DNA of 64,000 nucleotides, taken from a bacterium (GTDB lineage: Bacteria; Myxococcota_A; UBA9160; SZUA-336). A program made the position numbers and the translations under genes. Shown here piece after piece: positions 35,827 through 44,944 of the stretch. Position 1 is the stretch's first letter. The number at the start of each line of letters is the position of its first letter. The stretch spans positions 1 through 64,000 of the forward strand of contig JAAELY010000529.1 of NCBI GenBank assembly GCA_024226335.1. The letters run 5' to 3'. The notes under the pieces are model-generated. The model ran no database searches. It had not been told where the DNA came from and was given only the letters and a program-made list of their open reading frames with translations.

Positions 35827-36642
35827 CTATCCACCCGCAGTCTGTAGAGTCGAGCCTCCGTCGAGGGCGATCACCTGACCGGTGAGGTTGTGTGCGTCGT
35901 CGCTACAGAGAAACGCCGCAAGCTTGCCGATGTCCTCGGGGGTCTGCTCTCGCCCCAGCGGGGTTTGTTTGCGCACGATCTCCATGAAGACGTCGTGGGG
36001 ATCCTTGTCAGCGTGTTTCGGCGAACCCTTCTGGATTCGCGAAGCAAGGACCTGCCAGGCGCGCGTGTAGAGCAACCCGGGACAGATCGCGTGCACGCGG
36101 ATGTCGTCTCCAGCGAGTTCCACGGCCAGAGTGCGGGTCAGTGAGATCACCGCGGCCTTGGCGGCTCCGTAGGCGGGCATCGCCGGCGAGGGGACGAGCC
36201 CCGCTATCGAGGCGATGTTGACGATCACTCCCTGTTCCTGTTGTTTCAGATGGGCAATTGCAGTCTTGGTGCTGGCAAAGGTCGTCCGCAGGTTCAAGAC
36301 CATCTGCTCGTCCCACCCCTCCTGGGCGACACCTGTGAAGGGTGGACCGTAGGCCGTAGAGGCCTTGCGATTGCCACCGCCCGCGTTGTTGATCAGGAAA
36401 TCCATGCGGCCGCATCGATGTACGACCTCTTCCATCGCAGCTGCGGCCGTGAGTTCATCTGAAACATCCGCGGCGATGCCCACGTGTTCTGCGCCGAGGT
36501 CTTCGGCGCTCTCGGCCGCAGCATCTCCATCGAGATCGAGGATCGCCACGCGCGCGCCGTCTTGGGCAAGGCAGCGCGCAATACCCTCGCCGATCCCCCG
36601 TGCTCCCCCCGTGACGACCGCAACCCTGCCTTTCAGACGCAT
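35827..36642 (-). CDS. Short-chain dehydrogenase/reductase
   Basis: 271 residues with the classical SDR fold: nucleotide-binding TGGARGIGEGIA, NNAGG, the catalytic Ser in NIASIAG and Y-x3-K in AYGAAK. D-L-D after strand 2 (AILDLDGD) favours NAD(H) over NADP(H). Substrate unknown. It lies 74 bp downstream of the TPP-enzyme gene on the same strand, and its product may act on that enzyme's aldehyde or ketol product (inference). Confidence 0.9.
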   Translation of the reverse strand: MRLKGRVAVVTGGARGIGEGIARCLAQDGARVAILDLDGDAAAESAEDLGAEHVGIAADVSDELTAAAAMEEVVHRCGRMDFLINNAGGGNRKASTAYGPPFTGVAQEGWDEQMVLNLRTTFASTKTAIAHLKQQEQGVIVNIASIAGLVPSPAMPAYGAAKAAVISLTRTLAVELAGDDIRVHAICPGLLYTRAWQVLASRIQKGSPKHADKDPHDVFMEIVRKQTPLGREQTPEDIGKLAAFLCSDDAHNLTGQVIALDGGSTLQTAGG

Positions 36643-36716
36643 CTGCTTCCTTTCAACGCGTAAGAGCGCATTCGGCGCTGCCTACGGCTGTTCATTTCCC
36701 ATCCGATTGAAAGGTC

Positions 36717-38321
36717 TCAGCCTGTTAGTTTCGGATCGAGTATCACGTTGAGACAGGCGGGCAAGCCGCTATCGCGCGCGCGTTCGAGGGCCGGACGGAT
36801 CTGCTCCGGATCTTCGACCCGCTCGCCATAGCCACCGAGAGCCTGCGCCATCTTCTCGTAGGGTCGATCTCCGAGTACTGCAGCGGGAGTCCTGTCTTCG
36901 CCGAACATGGGGCGTTGTGAACGCTCGATCATTCCCCACAGGCCATCGTTTCCGATCACGCAGATGAAGGGGATGTCCAGGCGAACCGCCGTATCGAGTT
37001 CCATGGCACCGAAGCCGAAGGCTCCATCACCGGTCAAACAGATCACTGTATCGTCTGGCTGGGCGAGCTTGGCCCCCAGCGCAAAGGGCAGCCCCGGTCC
37101 CAGCGAACCCAGGATGCTGGCATTGGTGAGCTGTGAGCCCGGATGCTCGGCGACCAGGTGTCGCGCGGCCGCAACACCGATGTCGCCACCGTCGACACAG
37201 AAGGTGGTGTTGGCATCGGCGAATTCATTGAGCTCGTGCATCAGCCGCATGGGATGGATCGGTGTGGAACTCGACTTGAAACCGGCGGCGAACTTGGTCT
37301 TGCGCTTTTCCACCGCGCCGTCCAGCGTTGCGATCCATCCCTCTGGTGTCCGGTAACCGTCCAGGGCTCCGCCGAGCTGTTCGAGCACCAGCCGCGCATC
37401 GCCGCAGATCCCGAGGTCGAGGCCGCGGTTGTCTCCGAGGGCAGCGGAGTTGCAGTCCACCTGAATCACCTTTGCGTCGGGTGCGAACTCGCCGTAGTAG
37501 AAGGTGGCGTTGAAGCGCGAGCCGATTACGAAAACGAGATCGGATTTGAAAACACCGAGCCCCGGTGAACCGCCGTAACACTGCGGATGCGAGTCAGGCA
37601 GCAGGCCGCGAGCGGCATTTCGCGTGAAGACCGGCAAGCCCGTCTGCTCGGCGAGCTTCTGGAGTGCGTCACCCGCTCCCGACCAGAAGCTGCCACTGCC
37701 CGCGACCAGTACCGGACGTTCCGCCTGTCGCAGTAGTTCGGCTGCGCGCTCGATGTCGATCGGATTGCCCGCCGAGCGCGGCGTTTCGCGAGGACCGAAG
37801 TCCGTGCGCGCATCCTCGGGCAATGGCTTGTAGAAAACGTCCTGCGGAATTTCCAGGAAAGAGGGGCCGGGCGTAGGACCCGTCATGTGCTGAAAGGCGT
37901 TTTCGACGTACTGCGGGATGCGCTCCGTCCGGCGTATGGTCTTGGCGTAGCGAGTGTAGATCTCGGCGACGCGTAGCTGCTCCAGTTCCTGAGGAGCGCC
38001 TTTGTCATCTTCTTTCGTCGGATTGGCGCCGGTGATGCAAAGCGTAGGGGCGAGGGTTACCGAGGCATGAGCCAGGCCCGCTACCGCATTTGCAAAGCCC
38101 GGCCCCGCCGTCACCAGATAGGCCGCGGGTTTTCCGGTTCGCAGTGCCCAGCCTTCTGCCGCAAAAGCGGCCGCCTGCTCGTGCCGCGTGTCCACGACAC
38201 GGATGCCCGCGTCGAGGCATCCGTCGAGCAGCGGGAAGATGTGCCCGCCGGTCAGCGTGAAGAGCGTGTCGATCCCACGCGATTTCAGATATTCGGCCAG
38301 CCAACCACCAACGGTTTCCAT
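36717..38321 (-). CDS. Thiamine-diphosphate enzyme (acetolactate-synthase-like)
   Basis: 534 residues from ATG 38321, selected since GAGGAG sits 6-7 nt upstream; an ATG two codons earlier is an alternative. The three domains of ALS-type enzymes are visible: PYR domain with the catalytic glutamate in TRHEQAAAFAAEG, the central FAD/ADP-like domain, and the PP domain with GDGAFGFGAMELDTAVRLD followed by GNDGLWG (metal-diphosphate motif). The family includes acetolactate synthase, oxalyl-CoA decarboxylase and benzaldehyde lyase; there is no small subunit nearby. Divergent from the dienelactone hydrolase gene. Confidence 0.85.
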   Translation of the reverse strand: METVGGWLAEYLKSRGIDTLFTLTGGHIFPLLDGCLDAGIRVVDTRHEQAAAFAAEGWALRTGKPAAYLVTAGPGFANAVAGLAHASVTLAPTLCITGANPTKEDDKGAPQELEQLRVAEIYTRYAKTIRRTERIPQYVENAFQHMTGPTPGPSFLEIPQDVFYKPLPEDARTDFGPRETPRSAGNPIDIERAAELLRQAERPVLVAGSGSFWSGAGDALQKLAEQTGLPVFTRNAARGLLPDSHPQCYGGSPGLGVFKSDLVFVIGSRFNATFYYGEFAPDAKVIQVDCNSAALGDNRGLDLGICGDARLVLEQLGGALDGYRTPEGWIATLDGAVEKRKTKFAAGFKSSSTPIHPMRLMHELNEFADANTTFCVDGGDIGVAAARHLVAEHPGSQLTNASILGSLGPGLPFALGAKLAQPDDTVICLTGDGAFGFGAMELDTAVRLDIPFICVIGNDGLWGMIERSQRPMFGEDRTPAAVLGDRPYEKMAQALGGYGERVEDPEQIRPALERARDSGLPACLNVILDPKLTG

Positions 38322-38500
38322 GCCCATCTCCTCTTTCGCCCGGGTCCGTCCCGGTCGCACTCCGCCTGCGCGAAGCGGTCAGGAAGGCAGCTTAGCAGCG
38401 ATGGAGGTCGGCGTGTCCGGTGGGAATTCTCGACGACCCGTTCTGAAGATGTAGCGTCTTGCGCTGCATGGTTTCATCTGAGCCTGATTGGAGTACAGCC

Positions 38501-39226
38501 ATGAATCCCGATTCGCACGAACTCGAGATTGAATCGGGTCGCCACGGCCCGATCAACGCTTTCCTTTCTCTGCCCCGCAAGGACGAAAGGCTCGCTCCTG
38601 GTGTGATCGTGATCCACGAAATCGTGGGCCTCAACGACGATATTCGTCGGATCAGTGAGCACTTTTCCGCCGAGGGCTACGGGGCGCTGGCACCGGATCT
38701 CTATTCGGGATCTGTGCCTCGGCCGATCTGCATCATGAAAACACTGCGGAGCCTCGCAAAAGGGGAGGGCCCCGCTCTAGATGCGCTCGAGGCCTGTCGA
38801 GCCTGGCTCGCGGCGCGGCCCGAGATCGACCCGAGTCGCATCGGGGTGGCGGGTTTCTGTATGGGAGGAGGCTTCGCGTTGATGTTCGCCGTGCGGGCAC
38901 CTGTTCGCGTGGCCGCCACGTTCTACGGAGATGTGCCGCGCCGAGCGGAAGAACTCGCGGGGAGTTGCCCGGTCGTAGGCGGCTACGGTGCAAAGGATCA
39001 TGTCTTCGCACCAGCCGGTCGGCGACTGGACCGCATGCTCGGCGATCTGGAAGTGGAGCGCGATGTCGTCATGTATCCGGATGTCGGCCACAGCTACATG
39101 AATCAGCACGGTCCGGTGCTGCGGCGCCTCGGCGCCATCTCGCCGATGCGAACCGGCTACGACGAGCACGCGGCCGAGGATAGTTGGCGCCGCATGCTGG
39201 CCTTCTTCGCGCGCCACCTCGAGTGA
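38501..39226 (+). CDS. Dienelactone hydrolase-family protein
   Basis: 241 residues from ATG 38501 (GGAG 7 nt upstream). The alpha/beta-hydrolase triad of DLH enzymes is present: nucleophile C120 in GFCMGGG, Asp in YGAKDHVFAP and His in VGHSYMNQ. DLHs hydrolyse the enol lactone of the modified ortho-cleavage pathway, but many family members act on other esters. It stands alone between the divergent TPP enzyme and the convergent methyltransferase. Confidence 0.88.
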   Translation: MNPDSHELEIESGRHGPINAFLSLPRKDERLAPGVIVIHEIVGLNDDIRRISEHFSAEGYGALAPDLYSGSVPRPICIMKTLRSLAKGEGPALDALEACRAWLAARPEIDPSRIGVAGFCMGGGFALMFAVRAPVRVAATFYGDVPRRAEELAGSCPVVGGYGAKDHVFAPAGRRLDRMLGDLEVERDVVMYPDVGHSYMNQHGPVLRRLGAISPMRTGYDEHAAEDSWRRMLAFFARHLE

Positions 39227-39260
39227 AGCTCGTTCCGCCGGCGGTTTTGATGCGCGAAAA

Positions 39261-40340
39261 CTACGGACGCACCTCGTAGTACAGATTGGCCGGGTCTTCG
39301 AAGTCGTGAGGAATGAAGCGAGTGAAGCCCGCCTCGCGGGTCATGCGTTGCGCGACTTCGGGGTTGAAGCCCAGCGTGCCGAGGCCGGCTCCGTCGGGCT
39401 CGGACAGAGCTGAAGACATACAAGCCGATACCGAAAAGCCGTAGAACATGGCCAGCAGCGGATTGCGCAGGTTGTCTTCAAAACGCGGCTGACTGCGGAT
39501 GTCCTTGATCAGCCAGGTGCCATCTGGCTGGAGCGCGCGCCGGATCGACGCGATCACGTCAGCGGGATGCGTCATATCGTGAATGCAGTCCAGCGTGATG
39601 ACGAGGTCGTAGGTCGCCTCGTCCGGTAGTTTCTCGCCGCCCGCCTCGTGAAGTTCCACGTTCGCCAGCCCGCGTTTGCGCATCTGCTCGCCCGCCCGTT
39701 CGATGGCGTGCCCGCTGGGATCGTAGCCGTGAAATTCCGATGCGGGGAAGGCTTCCGCCATGGCCAGCAACGCCACGCCCGCGCCACAGCCCACGTCAGC
39801 CACGCGCGCTCCGGCGCGCAGCTTGGCCTCTACGCCGTCGAGCGCGGGGATGATCTGGGGTACGAGTGCGCGGCGGGTCCACGGTCCGAGCATGCGCTCC
39901 GTGCGATGTGCTGCGTTCGGTCCGTGATCCTGGTAGGACAGGCCGATGCCGGTGCGGAATGCGTCGGCGAGACGGTCGACCAATTCGGGACCCGAGGGAG
40001 CGCCGAAGGCTCCAGCCGCGAAGGCCGTGCTGCCTTCCTCGTCGGCGAGAACGGCCTCACCCACTTCCGAGAGTTCGAAGCGATCGCCTTCGTGATAGTT
40101 GAGCAATCGCGCGGCGGCCTGGCCGCGTAGCCACTCGAGCAGCCAGCGCTGCTTCAGCCCGGTCCGCTCCGCAAGTTCTTCAGCCGAGACCGGCCCCGCT
40201 TTCGCGAGCGCGCGGTACAGACCGAGGCGATCGCCGAGGTGGATCATCAACGAGACCATCTCGCCCTGTTTGTAGCTCCAGACATTGAAAGAAAAGGCCT
40301 GGAGTTCGGTGGGTTTGTTCGCGGACTTCTGGGCTGTCAT
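39261..40340 (-). CDS. SAM-dependent methyltransferase with winged-helix N terminus
   Basis: 359 residues. The N-terminal helix-turn-helix dimerisation domain (DRLGLYRALAKAGPVSAEEL, then LLEWLRGQAAARLL) is followed by a class I Rossmann methyltransferase domain: VADVGCGAGVALLAM (motif I), GYDPS and DLVITLDCIHDM. This layout is shared by small-molecule O- and C-methyltransferases. Substrate unknown. The gene is convergent with the DLH gene and lies 84 bp from the DUF362 gene. Confidence 0.85.
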   Translation of the reverse strand: MTAQKSANKPTELQAFSFNVWSYKQGEMVSLMIHLGDRLGLYRALAKAGPVSAEELAERTGLKQRWLLEWLRGQAAARLLNYHEGDRFELSEVGEAVLADEEGSTAFAAGAFGAPSGPELVDRLADAFRTGIGLSYQDHGPNAAHRTERMLGPWTRRALVPQIIPALDGVEAKLRAGARVADVGCGAGVALLAMAEAFPASEFHGYDPSGHAIERAGEQMRKRGLANVELHEAGGEKLPDEATYDLVITLDCIHDMTHPADVIASIRRALQPDGTWLIKDIRSQPRFEDNLRNPLLAMFYGFSVSACMSSALSEPDGAGLGTLGFNPEVAQRMTREAGFTRFIPHDFEDPANLYYEVRP

Positions 40341-40424
40341 CGGCTTCCTCCTGGAGCAAGCCTACACCGTCGGGGCGACTGTGGGTGAACGCGGTGCGCT
40401 GTCTGCGAATTTCCTCTCGCCGCA

Positions 40425-41543
40425 TCAGCCCGGCCAGTTCACCGGCTCTCCGAAGCCGTCGAAGAGGTTGATCGAGTTCGGGTCGTTGGTTCCCAGTCCC
40501 AGACGCGCCGCCGATTCGATGTACAGGGCGCGACGAGCGATGCGCTCGATCTCTCGATCCTTTCTGGCGCCGTCGATCAGCGACAGAACGTAGGCGTCGA
40601 GCGCGACCGGATCGGTCGCAAGCAAGAGACTCTTCGGCTCCAGCTGGGGCTTCCCCCAGGGGCCGCCGTCGCAGATTGCACGCAGGGAATCGCAGAGATG
40701 AACCCGGACTTTTCCAGATATACACTCATTCGCGTATAATTCCGCGATCTGCGGATCGCCGCGATTGGCGTGCATGCGATCGGCATTGGCCGGACGAAAG
40801 GCATCCCACAGGGGTACGCAGCCGAAAAAATTCTTGAGTGCGCAGGTCATGCCCGTGACGCGATGGTCCTTGGGTACGGGGACGTTGATGATATGGTCGC
40901 AGACCTGGGTGACAATCCGCGAGACGGGCAGGCGCAGGTTCTGTGAAGGGATCTCGGCCCGAACTCGGCGATCGTATCCCAGGCCGGGAAGCCGGGGAAC
41001 GGTGCACAGAACACGCGGAGTGCCTCGCGAATCGAGCGAGAAACCCGCGCGTTCCATGCCCTGATAGTAGGCGCCTTCGGGTCGTTCCAGATCGCCGTAG
41101 ATGCGCATGCGCAAAGGTCCGAGGCGTCCGAGGTTGTCCCAGATGACGACATCGCGCGGCTCGATTCCGAACTCGGCCAGGCTTTCGATGAGTGCATCCA
41201 CGACTTGACGGTGGGGGGCCAGGTGAACCGCGACCGTGTTGAGCTTGATCCCGACGGTGTGTCCCGGACGAAACCCGGTTAGCAGCGATGCCCAGGCACT
41301 TCGTTCATCGGGTTCGCCGGTCAGCACCGTGAGGCCACGAGCCAGCATCGCGCGAACGATCTCGCCGCGAGGTGCGCCGGAGTCAGCCAGAGCGGCATCG
41401 TCTCCGGAAATGACCAGGCGGCTCGTGGGACCCGGGACCGGTTCTGGATCTCGCCCGTCCTCTGGTCCCGGAGGCCGGGCCTCGATCCAGCGCTCGTACT
41501 CGCGCTCGCGGACTCCGCGATTGAAGAAGCCAAAACCCTTCAT
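40425..41543 (-). CDS. DUF362-domain protein
   Basis: 372 residues. The region from VGIKLN to CALKNFFGCVP and KSLLLATDPVALDAYVLSLID matches DUF362, a domain often joined to ferredoxin modules; here no CxxCxxC ferredoxin motif is present. The C-terminal part (NINLFDGF-like end) is conserved. Function unknown, though DUF362 proteins are suspected Fe-S or electron-transfer proteins. It is the last gene of the minus operon (18 bp after the acyl-CoA dehydrogenase). Confidence 0.75.
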   Translation of the reverse strand: MKGFGFFNRGVREREYERWIEARPPGPEDGRDPEPVPGPTSRLVISGDDAALADSGAPRGEIVRAMLARGLTVLTGEPDERSAWASLLTGFRPGHTVGIKLNTVAVHLAPHRQVVDALIESLAEFGIEPRDVVIWDNLGRLGPLRMRIYGDLERPEGAYYQGMERAGFSLDSRGTPRVLCTVPRLPGLGYDRRVRAEIPSQNLRLPVSRIVTQVCDHIINVPVPKDHRVTGMTCALKNFFGCVPLWDAFRPANADRMHANRGDPQIAELYANECISGKVRVHLCDSLRAICDGGPWGKPQLEPKSLLLATDPVALDAYVLSLIDGARKDREIERIARRALYIESAARLGLGTNDPNSINLFDGFGEPVNWPG

Positions 41544-41561
41544 GTCCTGGATCTTCGTTTC

Positions 41562-42710
41562 CTACAGTCCGATTTCCCGCGCGATCATATCGCGTTGGAG
41601 TTCGCTCGAACCCTCGCCGAGTTCGAATACCTTGCAGTCGCGGTAAAAGCGCTGGATCGGAGATTCAGACATGAATCCCGCTGCGCCGTTGTAGTGGAGC
41701 GCGCGCTCCACGACTCGCGTGCAGGTCTCTGTCGCGAAGAGTTTCGCCATATTGGATTCGCGCCCGTGGGGCAGGCCCCGGTCAGCGGCGATGGCGGCGC
41801 GGTGACAGAGCAGGCGCGCGGCTTCGATCTGTGTCGCCATGTCTGCGACGCCAAAACGCACGGCCTGGAACGAGCCGATCGGTTGCCCGAACTGGACCCG
41901 CTCCCCGGCGTGCGCCAGAGTCGCGTCGAAGGCGGCGCGCGCAACGCCCGTGGCGAAGGCGGCTGATGCGATCCGGCCCAGGGTGAGCGTGCGCAGAGAA
42001 TCCAGGAAGCCACGATGTTCCCGTCCCAGCAGATTCTCGCGCGGTATGCGGCAGTCCTCGAAGACGAGTTCCGCCATCTCCGAGGCGCGCACGCCCAGCT
42101 TCGAAAGAGATCCTGCGACGCGAAAGCCCGGCCGGTCGCGCTCCACGAGGAAGAGCGAGAGTCCCTTGAGGCGCTGCTCGGGTGCTGTGGAAGCGACCAC
42201 CACCAGGAAATCCGCGATCGGCCCGTTGGTGATGAAGAGTTTCGAGCCGTTGAGTACGTAGTCATCGCCGTCGGCCACCGCACGCGTTGCGATCGAACCC
42301 GCGTCAGATCCGGCACCGGCTTCTGCGAAAGCCCACGCTCCGATCTTCTCGCCGCGCAGGCCGGGTGCCAGCCAGGTCTTTTTCAGATCTTCACTGCCGT
42401 ACGCCTCGAGTGCTGCGCACGCCAGCGCCACGTGGACGTAGATCCCCAGTGCGATACCCGCCGAGCCGTAGGCCAGTTCCTCACACAGGATCGCGTAGTC
42501 CAGGTTCGTGCCGCCGGATCCGCCCGCTTCTTCGGGGAAACGCAGGCCCAGGTATCCGAGTTCACCCAGCTTCGAGAACAGGTCCAGCGGATAGCGTTCC
42601 TCGGCGTCGCAGGCGGCCGCGATCGGCTCGATTTCCTTCGCGACGAACTCCTTCAGCGTTCTCTGCAGTTCGCGTTGCTCGTCGGAGAGATAGAAGTCGG
42701 GTTCGGCCAT
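41562..42710 (-). CDS. Acyl-CoA dehydrogenase (SCAD/MCAD-type)
   Basis: 382 residues. FAD-binding GAWAFAEAGAGSDAGSIATR and the C-terminal RFYRDCKVFELGEGSSELQ with the catalytic glutamate in the SCAD/MCAD position (GEGSSE). The segment LRTLTLGRIASAAFATG has no competing glutamate, so the base is the C-terminal one. It desaturates an acyl-CoA and passes electrons to ETF. It begins 1 bp before the enoyl-CoA hydratase-like gene ends, in the minus arm of the TetR-linked island. Confidence 0.92.
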   Translation of the reverse strand: MAEPDFYLSDEQRELQRTLKEFVAKEIEPIAAACDAEERYPLDLFSKLGELGYLGLRFPEEAGGSGGTNLDYAILCEELAYGSAGIALGIYVHVALACAALEAYGSEDLKKTWLAPGLRGEKIGAWAFAEAGAGSDAGSIATRAVADGDDYVLNGSKLFITNGPIADFLVVVASTAPEQRLKGLSLFLVERDRPGFRVAGSLSKLGVRASEMAELVFEDCRIPRENLLGREHRGFLDSLRTLTLGRIASAAFATGVARAAFDATLAHAGERVQFGQPIGSFQAVRFGVADMATQIEAARLLCHRAAIAADRGLPHGRESNMAKLFATETCTRVVERALHYNGAAGFMSESPIQRFYRDCKVFELGEGSSELQRDMIAREIGL

Positions 42711-42711
42711 C

Positions 42712-43491
42712 TCAGCTCCCCTTGAACACCGGTGCGCGCTTCTCGTCGAAGAACGCCCGGACCCCTTCCCGGTGGTCCTCGGTCTGAATGCAGTTCACCT
42801 GGGCGTGGACCTCGTAGTCGAACTCCGCGTCGCGATCCAGATCGAGCGAGCGACGAATGGCTCGCTTCGTGAATGCGAGCGCGACGGGCGGACCCTTGAG
42901 GAGCTTTTGCGCCAGCTTGTCGACCTCACCGTCGAGATCCTCGGCGGCGACTGCGCGGTGGACGAGTCCCAGCGCGAGTGCTTCTTCGGCCTTTACGAGC
43001 TTTCCCGTCATCATCATCTCGGTCGCTGCACCCAGAGGGATGAGTCGGGGCAGGTAGTACCCGGCCGACATATCGCAGCCCGCCAGGCCGATGCGCACGA
43101 ACGGTGCGCCGAGCCGGATCCCGAGCGCGGCCACGCGGAAGTCGCTGGCGATCGCGAGTCCAAAGCCTCCACCCACGGTATCTCCCTGGAGTTTCGCGAT
43201 TACAGGAATATCGAGATCTGCGATGCGTCGCACGGGATCCAGATAGTGATCGACGATCGGTTCCCACTCGGCGGGCTTGCGCTCGATCATCTCTGCGCGA
43301 TCCGCTCCCGCACAGAAGGCGCGGCCTTCCGCGGCGAGGATGAGTACGCGATCGTCGCCGGCGCGGACCGCGTCCAGAGCTTCGACCAGTGCGTCGAGCA
43401 TTTCGAATCCCAGGGCATTCATCCGTTCGGGCTGGGCCAGCGTGATCGTCGCGATACCGTCCTTGCTTTCCAGTCGCAGCGGTGCCGTCAT
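42712..43491 (-). CDS. Crotonase-fold enoyl-CoA isomerase/hydratase-like
   Basis: 259 residues of crotonase fold: CAGADRAEM oxyanion segment and GDTVGGGFGLAIASDFRVAA. The two catalytic glutamates of true hydratases are absent (Gly in GGGFG and APFVRIGL in place of the second). An Asp in GLAGCDMSAGYYLPRL resembles PaaG-type isomerases. So the call is isomerase or another crotonase reaction rather than hydration. The next gene starts 4 bp inside its end; the operon runs toward the DUF362 gene. Confidence 0.85.
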   Translation of the reverse strand: MTAPLRLESKDGIATITLAQPERMNALGFEMLDALVEALDAVRAGDDRVLILAAEGRAFCAGADRAEMIERKPAEWEPIVDHYLDPVRRIADLDIPVIAKLQGDTVGGGFGLAIASDFRVAALGIRLGAPFVRIGLAGCDMSAGYYLPRLIPLGAATEMMMTGKLVKAEEALALGLVHRAVAAEDLDGEVDKLAQKLLKGPPVALAFTKRAIRRSLDLDRDAEFDYEVHAQVNCIQTEDHREGVRAFFDEKRAPVFKGS

Positions 43492-43946
43492 TTTTTCGTT
43501 TCTTCCTTTTTGGGGTGAGGACGGAAGGCGTAGTCCACGTCCACTTCTGCAAGTGTCTCGCCGTCGTCTCCGGACAGCCTGGCGTTGACGGTGAGTTCCG
43601 AGCGGCCTTCTCGGGCCAGTTCATCGAGCACGCGTTGGATCTCCTTGGGTTCGACTCGCGCCGTGCCGTGGACCGCGCCGCGCGCGGGCCGTCGGTAGCG
43701 GATCTCTGCGCGTCGGGCGAAGGGGAAGGCCTGTTCGAGGGTTTCGAGTCCGGCGGCTACACCGGCCAGGGTTTCCCCAAAAGTGTAGAGCAGCCCTGCG
43801 TGGACCGTTCCTGCGAGATTCCGGTTCGCCGCGGCGTCGGGGAGAGTCATCTGCACCTCTCCGTCGACGACGCGATCGAGCGTCAACCCCAGCTCACTCG
43901 TATAGGGGATCCTGGCGAGCGTGGCGCTCATCGCGCTCGCGTCCAT
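43488..43946 (-). CDS. Hot-dog-fold thioesterase-like (PaaI/DUF4442) protein
   Basis: 152 residues from ATG 43946 (ATG 43931 is an alternative). It has the hot-dog helix NRNLAGTVHAGLLYTFGETL, with H and E in positions used by PaaI-type acyl-CoA thioesterases, then a strand-rich C-terminal half. It may release a CoA intermediate. A GAGGAG directly abuts the ATG. It overlaps the crotonase gene and follows the amidohydrolase gene by 4 bp in the minus operon. Confidence 0.8.
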   Translation of the reverse strand: MDASAMSATLARIPYTSELGLTLDRVVDGEVQMTLPDAAANRNLAGTVHAGLLYTFGETLAGVAAGLETLEQAFPFARRAEIRYRRPARGAVHGTARVEPKEIQRVLDELAREGRSELTVNARLSGDDGETLAEVDVDYAFRPHPKKEETKK

Positions 43947-43950
43947 CTCC

Positions 43951-44805
43951 TCAGACCTCGAGGCTGAAGGCGCGTATCGTGTTGTCGCGCACGATCTTCT
44001 TGTAGGCCTCGTCGGAAACACCGAGTTGGCGCAACTCCTCGAGCGTGCGGTCGAAGGTGAGCAGCGGGTAGTCCGTCGCCCAGAGCACTTTGTCTTGTCC
44101 GTAGGTGCTGGCGAACTTCACGAACTCCTCGGGCCAGTGCTTGGGTGTGCGCGCGCTCGTTTCGACGTAGACGTTCGGGTGCTTCCAGGCCAGAATCATC
44201 ATCTCTTCGTGCCAGGGCTGGCCGATGTGACAGCCGATGATCACGAGTTCGGGGAAGGAGAGGGCGACCTCGTCGAGATAGATCGGGCGTCCCGCTTCCG
44301 AAGGCATCAACGGGCCCGTGTGACCTACCTGGATGGCAACGGGAAGATTCAGCTCCACGCATTTCGCGTACACGGGCCAGTACATCTTCTCGTTAGGCGC
44401 GGCGCCGACCATGCCGTCCCCATACGCATACGGCTCGAGACGCACGCCGCGCAGGCCAAGACTCTTCGACAGTCGCTCGATTTCCCGGACGACGTCCATC
44501 GGCTTGCCACGCGGATCCACCGTCCCTACACCGGTAAACCGGTCGGGGTGCTTGGCGCAGATCTCGGCGACCTCTTCGTTGCGGATGATGTGATACGGAC
44601 CGTAACCGAAGGCGGACAGCATCAGCCGATCGACACCGGCTGCGTCCATATTGTCGATGATTTCCTCGGTGGTCATGCCGCGCTCGAACAACGGAAGCGA
44701 GCCGTAGCGTTTGAAGATGCTGATGAATTCGGGCGGCCAGCGATCGATGGTCCCGGGAAGTACCAGCGTGGCCCAGGCATCGATGGCTCCAGTGTTCTGT
44801 GACAT
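43951..44805 (-). CDS. Amidohydrolase_2-family protein lacking the HxH motif
   Basis: 284 residues of TIM-barrel type with VRLEPYAYGDG, VGHTG, GCHIGQPWHEE and LWATDYPLL (conserved Asp). The N-terminal beta-1 HxH metal pair of typical amidohydrolases is replaced by AWATL. It is therefore either a mononuclear decarboxylase-like enzyme with fewer ligands or a non-hydrolytic relative. It is the first gene of the minus operon, divergent from the tetR-like gene, and starts 140 bp from it across the shared operator. Confidence 0.8.
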   Translation of the reverse strand: MSQNTGAIDAWATLVLPGTIDRWPPEFISIFKRYGSLPLFERGMTTEEIIDNMDAAGVDRLMLSAFGYGPYHIIRNEEVAEICAKHPDRFTGVGTVDPRGKPMDVVREIERLSKSLGLRGVRLEPYAYGDGMVGAAPNEKMYWPVYAKCVELNLPVAIQVGHTGPLMPSEAGRPIYLDEVALSFPELVIIGCHIGQPWHEEMMILAWKHPNVYVETSARTPKHWPEEFVKFASTYGQDKVLWATDYPLLTFDRTLEELRQLGVSDEAYKKIVRDNTIRAFSLEV

Positions 44806-44897
44806 TCGGGTCTTCCTCGCGGATTGGCCTTTGGCGATTCGCCGTAGGGGCTCATTTTTGTCTCTGCGGGCGGCGCGATGCCGCCCATGTCTCGAAC

Positions 44898-44936
44898 ATG
44901 CTAACAGGTTGACAAATGGTCATCAACTGTTAATCT
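44898..44936. promoter_or_regulatory. Divergent promoters and TetR operator
   Basis: Plus strand: TTGACA (44909-44914), 16-bp spacer, TAATCT (44931-44936). Minus strand: TTGATG (44926-44921), 17-bp spacer, TAGCAT (44903-44898). Between them lies a near-palindrome AACAGGTTGA (44903-44912) / TCAACTGTT (44923-44931), arms of 9-10 bp with one unmatched base. It overlaps both promoters, so the TetR protein should repress itself and the minus operon, and through the plus operon the downstream genes. Confidence 0.6.
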
Positions 44937-44944
44937 CGCTCAGT

